Assembly: GCF_044751345.1 (NCBI RefSeq)
Contig: NZ_JBIWXY010000001.1
Location: forward strand, 1,736,001-1,800,000
DNA: 64,000 nucleotides
From: Methylobacillus methanolivorans
GTDB lineage: Bacteria > Pseudomonadota > Gammaproteobacteria > Burkholderiales > Methylophilaceae
Direction of reading: 5' to 3'
This document shows positions 25,199 to 34,847 of this stretch, piece after piece; within the stretch, counting starts at the first letter, position 1; every line of letters begins with the position of its first letter. Made by a program: the position numbers and the translations under genes. Below the pieces are notes generated by a model. That model was not told where the DNA came from and did no database searches. It saw only the letters and a program-made list of their open reading frames with translations.

Positions 25199-27769
25199 AT
25201 GAACATGACTGAACTCACCCGCATCGTTGTCGTTGGCAATGGCATGGTTGGCCACTATTTTGTGCAGGAGCTGGTCAAACGCCACACCGACCTGGCCGCA
25301 GCCGGGCTGCAAGTGACCGTGCTGGGCGAAGAACCACGCCCAGCCTATGATCGCGTACACCTTTCCAGCTTTTTCTCCGGCAGCAGTGCCGAAGACCTGT
25401 CATTGGTCGAACCCGGCTTCTATGACAAGCCAGGCCTTGAGCTGCGGCTCAATGCCAGGGCTGCCTCCATAAACCGTGCCCAGCGCACCGTCACCCTGAC
25501 CGATGGCGTTATCTTGTCTTACGACAAACTGGTACTCGCCACCGGCTCTGTGCCATTCGTACCGCCTGTGCCCGGGCGTGATCGCGATAATTGCTTTGTC
25601 TATCGCACCATTGAAGACCTCGAAGCAATGACCGCAGCTGGCAAGACCGCCAAAAGCGGTGTTGTCGTCGGTGGTGGCCTGCTCGGGCTGGAATGCGCCA
25701 AGGCACTACGCGACATGGGCCTGAAAACCCATGTAGTCGAGTTTGCGCCACGCCTGATGGCGGTACAGGTAGATGAAGCTGGTGGACGCGTGCTGCGCAC
25801 CAAGATCGAAGAGCTGGGTGTGCATGTACACACCAGCCGCAACACGGTGGAAATCACCAATGGCGCCACAGCCCGCCACCGCATGGTGTTCTTTGACGAA
25901 ACCTGGCTGGAAACCGACATGATTGTCTTCTCTGCCGGTATCCGCCCACGCGACGAGTTGGCGCGCGAATCAGGCCTGGCGATTGGCCCTCGCGGCGGTG
26001 TCGCGATCGACGATTTCTGCCGCTCCAGTGACCACAATATCTACGCTATCGGCGAATGTGCCAGCTGGAACAGCCAAATGTATGGCCTGGTTGCCCCCGG
26101 TTACGACATGGCACGCGTGGCATGTGCCCACCTCGCCAATGACACTGCCACCAGCTTCCAGGGTGCCGACATGAGTACCAAGCTCAAGCTGATGGGCGTA
26201 GATGTCGCCAGTGTCGGCGATGCACACGGAGAAACCCACGGTGCACGCAGCTACCAATACCTGGACGAAGTGCGCAACATCTACAAGAAAATCGTCATCA
26301 GCGAAGACGGCAAGAAGCTGCTTGGCGCTGTGTTGATCGGCAATGCCGATGAATACGGCACCTTGCAGCAAATGACCGTCAATGAAATGCCATTGCCGGA
26401 AAACCCTGAGTTCCTCATCCTGCCCGCGAGCGGTGGCAAGGAAAAACCAGGCCTGGGCGTTGATGCCCTGCCCGACAGCGCCGTCATGTGCTCATGCAAC
26501 AATGTTACCAAGGGTGCCATTGGCGAAGCAGTTGCCAACGGTGCCTGCTCCATTGGCGAGATCAAGGCTTGCACCAAGGCAGGCACAGCCTGTGGTGGGT
26601 GCGTACCCCTGGTGACGCAAGTCATGAAAGCCCAGATGGTGAAGCTAGGCATGACAGTGAACAACCACTTATGCGAACACTTCCCTTACTCGCGTCAGGA
26701 GCTTTACCACCTGGTACGCGTTGGCCAGATCAAGACTTTCGACGAACTGCTGGAAAAACATGGCAAGGGGCTGGGCTGCGACATCTGCAAGCCGACAGCC
26801 GCCAGCATTCTTGCCTCCTGCTGGAATGATTTCGTGCTCAAGAAAGACCTGGCTTCGCTGCAGGACTCCAACGACTACTTCCTCGGCAATATCCAGAAAG
26901 ATGGCAGCTATTCCGTCGTGCCGCGCATGCCAGGCGGCGAAGTCACGCCTGATGGCCTCATCGCTATTGGCCAGATTGCCAAGAAATATGGCCTCTACAC
27001 AAAGGTCACCGGTGGTGCGCGTGTCGATATGTTCGGCGCACGCGTCGAACAACTCCCCAATATCTGGGAAGAGCTGATCGCCGCTGGCTTTGAATCCGGC
27101 CATGCCTACGGCAAATCACTGCGTACCGTGAAAAGTTGCGTCGGCTCTACCTGGTGCCGCTATGGCGTGGACGACAGCGTGGGCCTCGCCGTGCAATTGG
27201 AAAACCGCTACAAGGGCTTGCGCGCACCGCACAAGATCAAGTTCGGCGTATCAGGCTGCACGCGCGAATGTGCCGAGGCACAAGGCAAGGATGTCGGCGT
27301 GATCGCCACCGAGAATGGCTGGAACCTCTATGTCTGCGGCAACGGCGGCATGAAGCCGCGCCATGCTGAACTGCTCGCCAGCGATCTCAGCAAAGAAGAC
27401 TTGATCCGCATGATAGACCGCTTCCTGATGTTCTACATCCGCACGGCAGACCGCCTGCAACGCACCAGCACTTGGCGCGACAACCTGGAAGGTGGGCTGG
27501 ACTACCTCAAGGATGTGGTCATTAACGACTCCCTGGGGCTGAGTGAAGAGCTGGAAGCCCAGATGCAACACGTTGTCGACCACTATCAGGACGAATGGAA
27601 AACCGCCGTAACCGATCCCGAGGTGCGCAAGCGCTTCCGCAGCTTCATCAACAGCACCACTGGCGACAGCAATATCGTCTTCGTGCCGGAGCGCGAACAA
27701 ATGCGCCCCGCCACAGTGGAAGAAAAACGTCAGGCCAAGATCATCCCAGTGCTGGCACTGGCTGAGTAA
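25199..27769 (+). CDS. nirB: assimilatory nitrite reductase [NAD(P)H], large subunit
   Basis: An 856-residue cytoplasmic enzyme reducing nitrite to ammonium with six electrons. Domain order: FAD/NAD(P)H oxidoreductase (residues about 5-290, VVGNGMVG at the FAD site), BFD-like [2Fe-2S] domain (CSCNNVTKGAI with CTKAGTACGGCVP), then the two-lobed siroheme/[4Fe-4S] reductase with CVGSTWC (C-x5-C) and GCTREC (C-x3-C) as cluster ligands. Length is normal for NirB. It is the first gene after the third NasR leader. A weak GGGA precedes the ATG; the ATG two codons later is an alternative. Confidence 0.97.
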   Translation: MNMTELTRIVVVGNGMVGHYFVQELVKRHTDLAAAGLQVTVLGEEPRPAYDRVHLSSFFSGSSAEDLSLVEPGFYDKPGLELRLNARAASINRAQRTVTLTDGVILSYDKLVLATGSVPFVPPVPGRDRDNCFVYRTIEDLEAMTAAGKTAKSGVVVGGGLLGLECAKALRDMGLKTHVVEFAPRLMAVQVDEAGGRVLRTKIEELGVHVHTSRNTVEITNGATARHRMVFFDETWLETDMIVFSAGIRPRDELARESGLAIGPRGGVAIDDFCRSSDHNIYAIGECASWNSQMYGLVAPGYDMARVACAHLANDTATSFQGADMSTKLKLMGVDVASVGDAHGETHGARSYQYLDEVRNIYKKIVISEDGKKLLGAVLIGNADEYGTLQQMTVNEMPLPENPEFLILPASGGKEKPGLGVDALPDSAVMCSCNNVTKGAIGEAVANGACSIGEIKACTKAGTACGGCVPLVTQVMKAQMVKLGMTVNNHLCEHFPYSRQELYHLVRVGQIKTFDELLEKHGKGLGCDICKPTAASILASCWNDFVLKKDLASLQDSNDYFLGNIQKDGSYSVVPRMPGGEVTPDGLIAIGQIAKKYGLYTKVTGGARVDMFGARVEQLPNIWEELIAAGFESGHAYGKSLRTVKSCVGSTWCRYGVDDSVGLAVQLENRYKGLRAPHKIKFGVSGCTRECAEAQGKDVGVIATENGWNLYVCGNGGMKPRHAELLASDLSKEDLIRMIDRFLMFYIRTADRLQRTSTWRDNLEGGLDYLKDVVINDSLGLSEELEAQMQHVVDHYQDEWKTAVTDPEVRKRFRSFINSTTGDSNIVFVPEREQMRPATVEEKRQAKIIPVLALAE

Positions 27770-27786
27770 TCAATGGAGTACAAAGT

Positions 27787-28188
27787 ATGAGTCAATTACA
27801 ACAATCCGCTTTTTCCCCAGCGACAAGTGGGCAGCAAATGTCCATGTCCGCAGCAGAAACCGGCACTTGGCACATGGTGTGCGCACTGGAGGATATCTGG
27901 CCGAACACTGGCGTGTGCGCCCTGCTGGCGGGCAGGCAGATCGCGATTTTCCGCATGAAGGGCGATGCCTTATATGCACTGGATAACCACGACCCACATA
28001 GCGACGCCAACGTAATTTCACGTGGCTTAGTCGGCGACTTGGGTGGAGAGCCTGTGGTGGCCTCGCCCATCTACAAGCACCACTACCAATTGCGTAGCGG
28101 TGTGTGTGTGGAAGATGCCAATACGCAGCTCAACACCTATGCCGTCGAGGTGCGTGCGGGCATGATCTGGGTGCAACTCCTCGCCTAA
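27787..28188 (+). CDS. nirD: nitrite reductase small subunit
   Basis: A 133-residue NirD with a Rieske-like beta fold, the small partner of NirB. The first 25 residues are poorly conserved and the domain starts around GTWHMVCALEDIWPNTGVCALLAGRQIAIFR. The Rieske positions do not form a cluster: DNHDPHSDANVISRG contains histidines but no cysteines, which is usual for NirD of this type. It lies 17 bases after nirB and 12 before nasA, so it is cotranscribed. Confidence 0.93.
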   Translation: MSQLQQSAFSPATSGQQMSMSAAETGTWHMVCALEDIWPNTGVCALLAGRQIAIFRMKGDALYALDNHDPHSDANVISRGLVGDLGGEPVVASPIYKHHYQLRSGVCVEDANTQLNTYAVEVRAGMIWVQLLA

Positions 28189-28200
28189 GCAGAGCAAACG

Positions 28201-31200
28201 ATGGCGACGACTAAAGTCAAATCGGTCTGTCCTTACTGCGGTGTTGGCTGCGGTATTGTCATGGAAGTGCAGGACAAGCGCATTATCAAGGTGGTAGGCG
28301 ACAAGGAACATCCCACCAACTTTGGCCGCCTGTGCACCAAAGGCAACACCTGCGCCCAGGCGATCACCGAATCAGGGCGGCTAGAGCAAGCGTTCATGCG
28401 ACAAGATCGTCAGCAGGAACCTTCCCGCACCGATATGCAAGTCGCCATCAAGGAAACCGCTCGCCGCCTGCGCGATATCCTCGACACTCACGGCCCGGAT
28501 TCGATTGCCTTGTATGTGTCAGGGCAAATGTCGATTGAGTCGCAATATCTAGCCAACAAACTGATCAAAGGCTATATCGGCAGCAACAACATCGAGTCAA
28601 ACTCCAGGCTGTGCATGGCAAGCGCTGGGAGTGGGTACAAACTTTCACTAGGCTCCGATGGCCCGCCAGGCTCTTATGAGGACTTTGACCAGGCGGATGT
28701 CTTTTTCGTCATCGGTGCCAACATGGCCGACTGCCACCCCATCCTGTTCCTACGCATGATGGATAGAGTCAAGGCAGGTGCCAAGTTGATCGTGGTTGAT
28801 CCGCGCCGCAATGCCACGGCAGACAAAGCCGACCTGTTTATGCAGATCCGGCCAGGTACTGACCTCGCCCTGCTCAACGGCTTGCTGTACCTATTGCACA
28901 AAAACGGCCATACCGACCCCGGCTTCATGGCTGAATTCACTGAAGGCTGGGAAGCCATGCCTGCCTTCCTGGAAGATTACACACCAGAAAAAGTGGCTGA
29001 CATCACTGGGCTGACAGCATCTGATATTCGCCAGGCAGCCGATTGGATAGGCCGGGCCAAGAACTGGATGAGCTGCTGGACCATGGGGCTCAATCAAAGC
29101 ACTCACGGCACCTGGCACACGAATGCGATCTGCAACCTGCACCTCGCCACTGGCGCTATCTGCCGACCGGGCAGCGGCCCCTTTTCACTCACAGGCCAAC
29201 CCAATGCGATGGGTGGCCGCGAAATGGGCTACATGGGGCCAGGCCTGCCTGGGCAACGCTCAGTCCTGGTCGAACAAGACCGTACCTTCATGGAGCAACT
29301 GTGGGGCATTCCGGCAGGCACCCTGCATACTCGTTCTGCGGGCGGCACCATCGCCATGTTTGAGCAGATGAAAGTCGGCAAGATCAAGGCCTGCTGGATT
29401 ATCTGCACCAACCCGATCGCCAGTGTCGCCAACCGCCAGAACGTCATCGAGGCACTAAAAAAAGCCGAACTGGTGATTACCCAGGATGCCTACCTCGATA
29501 CCGAGACCAATCGCTATGCCGATATTCTGCTCCCGGGCGCACTCTGGGCCGAGGCAGAAGGCGTGATGATCAACTCAGAACGCAACATGACCTTGATGCA
29601 GCAAGCCGTGCCTCCGCCTGGTGATGCCATGCCAGATTGGGAGATCATCGCGCGTATTGCTTGCGAAATGGGCTATAGCGATGGCTTTAGCTATACATCG
29701 GCTGCCGAGGTATTTGATGAAATCCGCCAGGTATCCAACAGCAAGACCGGTTACGACATCCGTGGTGTAAGCCACCAGCGCCTGCGCGACACTCCACTGC
29801 AATGGCCCTGCCCGCCTGACAGTGACACGGATCGCCACCCGATGCGCTACATCAATGATGGCGTCAGCCAAGTGCTCAAGCAACAGGCGGATGGCAGCAC
29901 GCCTCGTATCGCTTTTGCCACGGAAAGCGGCAAAGCCATGTTTTTTGCCAGGCCCTACCTACCCCCAGCAGAAATGCCAACCGCGGCTTTCCCCTTGGTG
30001 CTCAATACGGGTCGCCTGCAACATCAATGGCACACCATGACCAAGACCGGCAAGATCCCGACATTGAACAAGCTGAACCCCAGCCCCTTCGTGGAAATCC
30101 ACCCTGAAGATGCCATCGCACTTGGCATACAAGACAAGGATCATGTGGAAATCCGCTCGCAGCGTGGCCGGGCCGTGCTGCCAGCCATCGTCACCCCGCG
30201 GGTGCTGCATGGCAATTGCTTTGCCCCATTCCACTGGAATGATGTGTTTGGTGATGACCTTGCCATCAATGCCGTCACCAGTGATGCCATCGACCCACTG
30301 TCACAACAGCCAGAATTCAAGTTCAGTGCCGTGGCCCTGGCAAAGGTCGCCAAGGCTGCCGTCCCGGCATCTAGTGACAGCACAACTCGTGATACATCTG
30401 CCGACATCCCCCCAGGCACAAGCAACAAGAAGGAAATCGCCATGAAAGATATTGATGCCCTGGCTGCATTACTCGGCCTCGACCAGGCACCTGCCCTGAC
30501 CCTCACAGCGGAAGAGCAACGCTATCTGCAAGGCTATATTACCGGCCTGCGCAGCGAGCCTTCCCGTCAGGCTGGCGGTGTACCCACCATTCCCTCCACC
30601 GCACCATTACAGGCAGAAAAACGTACACTGATTGATGGCATCCTGGCCGGCATGTTCGCCAGGACATGGATTAACACTGATCAGGCTACAGACGCTATCC
30701 CAGCGATAGCCAAGCCCAAGCTCAGCATTTTGTGGGCATCACAAACCGGTAATGCAGAATCCTTTGCCGGGAAATGTGCCGAGCAACTACGTGCGACAGG
30801 CTGGGATGTCAGCCTACACAGCATGGATGAGAGCAAGCCTGCTCTCCTGGCGCAAACCACGCATGTACTCCTGCTCGCCAGTACATTCGGCGATGGCGAT
30901 CCGCCAGATAACGCTGCCCAGTTCTGGTCTGCATTACAGGCAGAACAAATCGACCTGTCTATGCTGCACTATGCTGTCTTGGCATTTGGCGATTCCAACT
31001 ACGATCAATTCTGCGGTTTTGGGCGCAAGCTAGATGAACGCCTAGTGGCCTTGGGGGCAAAGCCGCTGACAGCACGTGTGGATTGCGAACCGGAATACGA
31101 AGAACCAGCACAAGCTTGGCTCCACCATGTCCTCAAGGCCCTGACACCCCAGCAAGCCAATCAGCAGGTCGCCAGCAAACAGGCCGCAATGGCAACAACT

Positions 31201-32361
31201 GCAGACAATACCCTGCCTGAAGATGCTGCGCCTGCAATAGCCTCCAGCTATTCACGCCAACATCCCTTCCATGCAAAACTAGTGATGAATAATTGCCTGA
31301 ATGCCGAAGGTTCGGAAAAGGAAGTGCGGCAATTTGGCTTTGACCTTAGCAATAGCGATTTCACCTACGAGGCAGGTGATGCACTGGGAGTCTGGCCGAC
31401 CAATGCCCCACAGCTGGTAGGCGATATATTGGCCGCATTACAACTGAATCCCTCGATCAAGGTAGAGATTAAGGATCACGGCAGCATGCCCTTGGTGGAA
31501 GCGCTGTCACATCATTACGACATTACCCGCATTACTCCGGAACTACTGCAGTTTATCAGCGCCCGCTCAAAAAGCGCGGCACTGGGCAGCTTGCTTGACG
31601 ATGCCCACAAAGCAGAACTCAAGCAATGGCTGTGGGGTAAACAGTTTCTCGATCTGGTGGAAGCTTACCCAGTCAAGGCAGAGGCCAGCGAATGGCTGGC
31701 CATATTGAAGCGTTTGCAACCACGGCTCTACTCCATCTCATCCAGCCCCAAGCATACGCCCGACCAAGTACAGCTCACCGTATCCGTGGTGCGATATGGT
31801 AGCCAGCAGGCACCCCGTGGTGGTGTTTGCTCGACTTTCCTCGCAGACCGTGCGGCCAATGGCTCCGTACCCATTTTCCTGCAAAAATCCGCTCATTTCC
31901 GCCCACCAAAAAATCCTGAGACGCCTCTGATCATGGTTGGCCCAGGCACTGGCATTGCGCCATTTCGTGCCTTCCTGCAAGAACGTCAAGCGATGGGTGC
32001 CACCGGCAAAAACTGGCTCTTCTTCGGCGAGCAACATGCGGCTACCGACTTCTATTACCAAGACGAATTGCATGGCATGCAGCAATCCGGCTTCTTGCGA
32101 CTCGATACCGCCTTCTCACGCGACCAAGCTGAGAAAATCTACGTACAGCATCGCATGCTGGAACATGGCGCGGAGCTATGGCAATGGCTGGAGCAAGGCG
32201 CACATTTCTGCGTTTGCGGCGATGCCAGCCGCATGGCCAAGGATGTCGATGCTGCCCTTAAGCACATCGTGCAGACCCATGGCAACATGAGCGCAGAAGC
32301 CGCAGCGCAATATGTCAGCAAGATGGCGCAGGACAAGCGCTATGTGCGGGATGTGTATTAA
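28201..32361 (+). CDS. nasA: assimilatory nitrate reductase fused to a CysJ-type NADPH flavoprotein
   Basis: A 1386-residue fusion reducing nitrate to nitrite. Residues 1 to about 700 are a NasA catalytic subunit: [4Fe-4S] ligands CPYCGVGC and LC (Cys10, 13, 17, 45), then the molybdopterin domains and a molydop C-terminal domain. Residues about 750-1386 match the sulfite reductase flavoprotein CysJ: an N-terminal helix, a flavodoxin domain (SILWASQTGNAESFAGK near 841), an FAD domain (RLYSISSSPK), an NADPH domain (MVGPGTGIAPFRAFLQER near 1245) and the terminal RYVRDVY. NADPH electrons can thus pass FAD-FMN-FeS-Mo within one chain. No separate NasB/NasC gene is nearby. The codon usage and frame are continuous across the join. 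Confidence 0.95.
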   Translation: MATTKVKSVCPYCGVGCGIVMEVQDKRIIKVVGDKEHPTNFGRLCTKGNTCAQAITESGRLEQAFMRQDRQQEPSRTDMQVAIKETARRLRDILDTHGPDSIALYVSGQMSIESQYLANKLIKGYIGSNNIESNSRLCMASAGSGYKLSLGSDGPPGSYEDFDQADVFFVIGANMADCHPILFLRMMDRVKAGAKLIVVDPRRNATADKADLFMQIRPGTDLALLNGLLYLLHKNGHTDPGFMAEFTEGWEAMPAFLEDYTPEKVADITGLTASDIRQAADWIGRAKNWMSCWTMGLNQSTHGTWHTNAICNLHLATGAICRPGSGPFSLTGQPNAMGGREMGYMGPGLPGQRSVLVEQDRTFMEQLWGIPAGTLHTRSAGGTIAMFEQMKVGKIKACWIICTNPIASVANRQNVIEALKKAELVITQDAYLDTETNRYADILLPGALWAEAEGVMINSERNMTLMQQAVPPPGDAMPDWEIIARIACEMGYSDGFSYTSAAEVFDEIRQVSNSKTGYDIRGVSHQRLRDTPLQWPCPPDSDTDRHPMRYINDGVSQVLKQQADGSTPRIAFATESGKAMFFARPYLPPAEMPTAAFPLVLNTGRLQHQWHTMTKTGKIPTLNKLNPSPFVEIHPEDAIALGIQDKDHVEIRSQRGRAVLPAIVTPRVLHGNCFAPFHWNDVFGDDLAINAVTSDAIDPLSQQPEFKFSAVALAKVAKAAVPASSDSTTRDTSADIPPGTSNKKEIAMKDIDALAALLGLDQAPALTLTAEEQRYLQGYITGLRSEPSRQAGGVPTIPSTAPLQAEKRTLIDGILAGMFARTWINTDQATDAIPAIAKPKLSILWASQTGNAESFAGKCAEQLRATGWDVSLHSMDESKPALLAQTTHVLLLASTFGDGDPPDNAAQFWSALQAEQIDLSMLHYAVLAFGDSNYDQFCGFGRKLDERLVALGAKPLTARVDCEPEYEEPAQAWLHHVLKALTPQQANQQVASKQAAMATTADNTLPEDAAPAIASSYSRQHPFHAKLVMNNCLNAEGSEKEVRQFGFDLSNSDFTYEAGDALGVWPTNAPQLVGDILAALQLNPSIKVEIKDHGSMPLVEALSHHYDITRITPELLQFISARSKSAALGSLLDDAHKAELKQWLWGKQFLDLVEAYPVKAEASEWLAILKRLQPRLYSISSSPKHTPDQVQLTVSVVRYGSQQAPRGGVCSTFLADRAANGSVPIFLQKSAHFRPPKNPETPLIMVGPGTGIAPFRAFLQERQAMGATGKNWLFFGEQHAATDFYYQDELHGMQQSGFLRLDTAFSRDQAEKIYVQHRMLEHGAELWQWLEQGAHFCVCGDASRMAKDVDAALKHIVQTHGNMSAEAAAQYVSKMAQDKRYVRDVY

Positions 32362-32384
32362 CACTCAGTACCGATGTTGAAAAA

Positions 32385-32420
32385 TGTCGTGCCTGGCTAC
32401 TAGCTACGCTAGGCACGACA
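32385..32420 (+). terminator. hairpin ending the nirBD-nasA unit
   Basis: A stem of 13 pairs, TGTCGTGCCTGGC with the 3' arm 32408-32420 (one G-U), around a ten-base loop, 24 bases after the nasA stop. It lacks a T-run. Confidence 0.6.
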
Positions 32421-32566
32421 CTATCAAGACGCTTTCCTCCCGGCAAATACATTAAGATTGCCCCACTCCCTCTTCAGTTAAAGGAACCATCCACCTTGCG
32501 TGCATGTCATTCCTGACAATGGCACAATGGCGCCTAACAAAAAATGACAATCGAGGAGATCGTGAC

Positions 32567-32848
32567 ATGAAACAGGTACTGCTATTACTTAGTCTGGCCA
32601 GCATGCTGAGCCTGCCTGCACAGGCAGAGGAACAAAATGATCCTCAACAAGCCACTACTTCCAGTGGTGAACGCATCATCCTGAATGATGATGGTAGTTG
32701 GCGCTATGCCGATCAAGATGCTCCCCAACCCAGTGGATCAGCCAAGGATTGTCCACCAGGCTCACAGGGTGGGTGGTTTGGTACCCGCTGCATCCGCCCT
32801 GGCGACAAGGACTTCAACCGCGGCTCACTGAGTGGCAAGGGTCGTTAA
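32567..32848 (+). CDS. small secreted protein, paralogue of 8680-8988
   Basis: A 93-residue exported protein of unknown function with a signal peptide (MKQVLLLLSLASMLSLPAQA). The mature part has the same plan as the 8680 product: GERIILNDDGSWRYAD, then CPPGSQGG and RCIRPGDKDFNRGS, SGKGR. The ATG at 32567 has a good AGGAG; an upstream in-frame ATG at 32504 would spoil the signal peptide. The final 50 bases are nearly identical to those of the paralogue. The two copies bracket the nitrate locus. Confidence 0.82.
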   Translation: MKQVLLLLSLASMLSLPAQAEEQNDPQQATTSSGERIILNDDGSWRYADQDAPQPSGSAKDCPPGSQGGWFGTRCIRPGDKDFNRGSLSGKGR

Positions 32849-32867
32849 GCCAAGCGTATTCTGAGCA

Positions 32868-33542
32868 CTACAACAACCCACGCTCGGCAAATGACAACAC
32901 CTGGTTTCCAGCGACGATAAAGTGGTCAAGCACACGGATATCCACCAGGTTAAGTGCGGCCTTCAAAGCATCGGTCAATGATTCATCTGCCTGGCTGGGC
33001 TCGGGCACACCCGACGGGTGATTGTGGGCAAAAATAACGGCCGCAGCATTGTGGTGCAAGCTGCGCTTGACTACTTCACGCGGGTAAACCGAGGTCTGCG
33101 TCAATGTGCCACTGAATAACTCCTCCACGGCCAGCACCCGGTGCTGCGCATCAAGAAAAATCACCATGAATACCTCACGAGGCAAAGCGCCGATCTTCAA
33201 GCTAAGGTATTGGCGCACAGCTTGCGGCGAAGTGAGGATATCGCGCTGCTGCATTTGCTCCAGTAAGGCGCGCCGGCTCATCTCAAAAATGGCCTGCAAC
33301 TGCACGAACTTGCTCTCTCCCATGCCATGCACTTGGCAAATATCTTCCATACTGGCTGCGAAAATGCCATTCAGGCTGGAGAACCGTGTCAACAAATCAC
33401 GCGCCAGGTCGACAGCACTTTTCCCGGTCACGCCAGTACGCAAGAAAATGGCCAGCAATTCGGCATCCGAAAGCGCCATGGCACCTCCCGCCAATAGCTT
33501 CTCACGGGGCCGCTCGCCCTCGGGCCAATCAGTAATCGCCAC
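32868..33542 (-). CDS. radC: RadC family JAMM-domain protein
   Basis: A 224-residue RadC/YicR-type protein with an N-terminal helix-hairpin-helix-like region (ALSDAELLAIFLRTGVTGKSAVDLARDLLTRF) and a C-terminal JAB1/MPN metal domain. The zinc motif HNHPSGVPEPSQAD is intact, with the upstream glutamate in VEELFSG. RadC is historically linked to DNA repair, but its activity is not settled. It is transcribed divergently from coaBC across 68 bases, a very common pairing in proteobacteria. Convergent with the small secreted protein gene. Confidence 0.95.
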   Translation of the reverse strand: MAITDWPEGERPREKLLAGGAMALSDAELLAIFLRTGVTGKSAVDLARDLLTRFSSLNGIFAASMEDICQVHGMGESKFVQLQAIFEMSRRALLEQMQQRDILTSPQAVRQYLSLKIGALPREVFMVIFLDAQHRVLAVEELFSGTLTQTSVYPREVVKRSLHHNAAAVIFAHNHPSGVPEPSQADESLTDALKAALNLVDIRVLDHFIVAGNQVLSFAERGLL

Positions 33543-33610
33543 GGTTCAGCCTTTCATATAAAATCAAGCAACTCCATACGCGGTATGCGCGCACCTGCCA
33601 CTTACTACTG

Positions 33611-34810
33611 ATGAGCCATTATTCCATAAAAAAACTCTTGCTCGGCGTCACTGGTGGTATTGCCGCCTACAAGTCCGCAGAGCTGGTCAGGTTACTGGTC
33701 AAGCAAGACATCGAAGTTCAGGTCGCCATGACCCACGCCGCCACGCAATTTGTCACCCCCATGACTTTTCAGGCACTCTCGGGCAAGCCTGTCTATACTG
33801 ATTTATGGCAGCCAGACGCTGGCAATGGCATGGCCCACATCGATCTATCGCGCCAGGTGGATGCCATTCTTGTCGCCCCCGCCAGTGCTGACTTCCTTGC
33901 CAAGCTGGTACACGGCGCTGCCGATGATCTGCTCTCCACGCTATGCCTGGCGCGCAACTGCAAGTTGCTCGTTGCACCGGCCATGAACCAACAGATGTGG
34001 CACCACCCAGCGACACAGCGCAATATCCGGCAGTTGCAGCATGATGGCGTCAGCCTGTTGGGCCCAGCCATCGGCTCACAAGCCTGTGGTGAAACCGGCC
34101 CAGGCCGTATGCTTGAACCAGAGGAATTGCTCGAACGGCTACTGGCAAGCACCCAGCCCAAGCTGTTCGCTGGCAAGCGCATGCTCATCACGGCTGGCCC
34201 CACCCATGAAGCCATCGACCCGGTGCGTAGCATTACCAACCACAGCTCAGGCAAGATGGGCTATAGCATCGCGCAAACCGCTATCGCCATGGGGGCCGAT
34301 GTTACGCTGGTCAGCGGCCCGGTCTCGCTAGCCCACCCTACAGGCGCTCGCACTATTCAGGTCACCAGCGCGGCGGAAATGCTCGCGGCGGTTGAAGACA
34401 ACCTCAATGGCCAGGACATCTTTATCTCGGTCGCAGCCGTCGCAGATTATCGGCCAGCCCAGGCAAGCCAGCACAAGATCAAGAAAAGCACAGCATCACT
34501 GACTATCACACTGGAAGCCAATCCAGATATTCTCGCCACTGTTGCTGCACGAACCGATGCGCCCTTCTGTGTAGGGTTCGCGGCAGAGAGCGAGAATCTG
34601 CTGCAATATGCCGAGGAAAAGCGCCGCCGAAAACATCTGCCGCTGATCGCCGCCAATATTGCCAGCGAAGCTTTAGGACAAGATGATAGCAGCCTGGTAT
34701 TGCTTGATGACGCAGGCTCGCATCCCTTGCCACAGGGCCCCAAGCTTACTTTGGCACGGGGCCTTCTACTGCATATTGCCAGGATGCTGGATCAACAGCA
34801 GGCTGCATAA
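33611..34810 (+). CDS. coaBC: bifunctional phosphopantothenoylcysteine decarboxylase / phosphopantothenate-cysteine ligase
   Basis: A 399-residue bifunctional coenzyme A enzyme. The N-terminal flavin-dependent CoaC half (residues about 1-185) shows LGVTGGIAAYKSAELVR, the active-site PAMNQQMW and the substrate-clamp cysteine in ACGETGPGRM. The C-terminal CoaB half has ITAGPTHEAIDPVRSITNHSSGKMGYSIAQ, the CTP-binding region, and KIKKS. The ATG is the first codon of the conserved start. dut follows after 37 bases, a classic coaBC-dut operon. Confidence 0.97.
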   Translation: MSHYSIKKLLLGVTGGIAAYKSAELVRLLVKQDIEVQVAMTHAATQFVTPMTFQALSGKPVYTDLWQPDAGNGMAHIDLSRQVDAILVAPASADFLAKLVHGAADDLLSTLCLARNCKLLVAPAMNQQMWHHPATQRNIRQLQHDGVSLLGPAIGSQACGETGPGRMLEPEELLERLLASTQPKLFAGKRMLITAGPTHEAIDPVRSITNHSSGKMGYSIAQTAIAMGADVTLVSGPVSLAHPTGARTIQVTSAAEMLAAVEDNLNGQDIFISVAAVADYRPAQASQHKIKKSTASLTITLEANPDILATVAARTDAPFCVGFAAESENLLQYAEEKRRRKHLPLIAANIASEALGQDDSSLVLLDDAGSHPLPQGPKLTLARGLLLHIARMLDQQQAA

Positions 34811-34847
34811 ACCACGCCCAGAACAACCCAACCAAGAAAGTACACTC

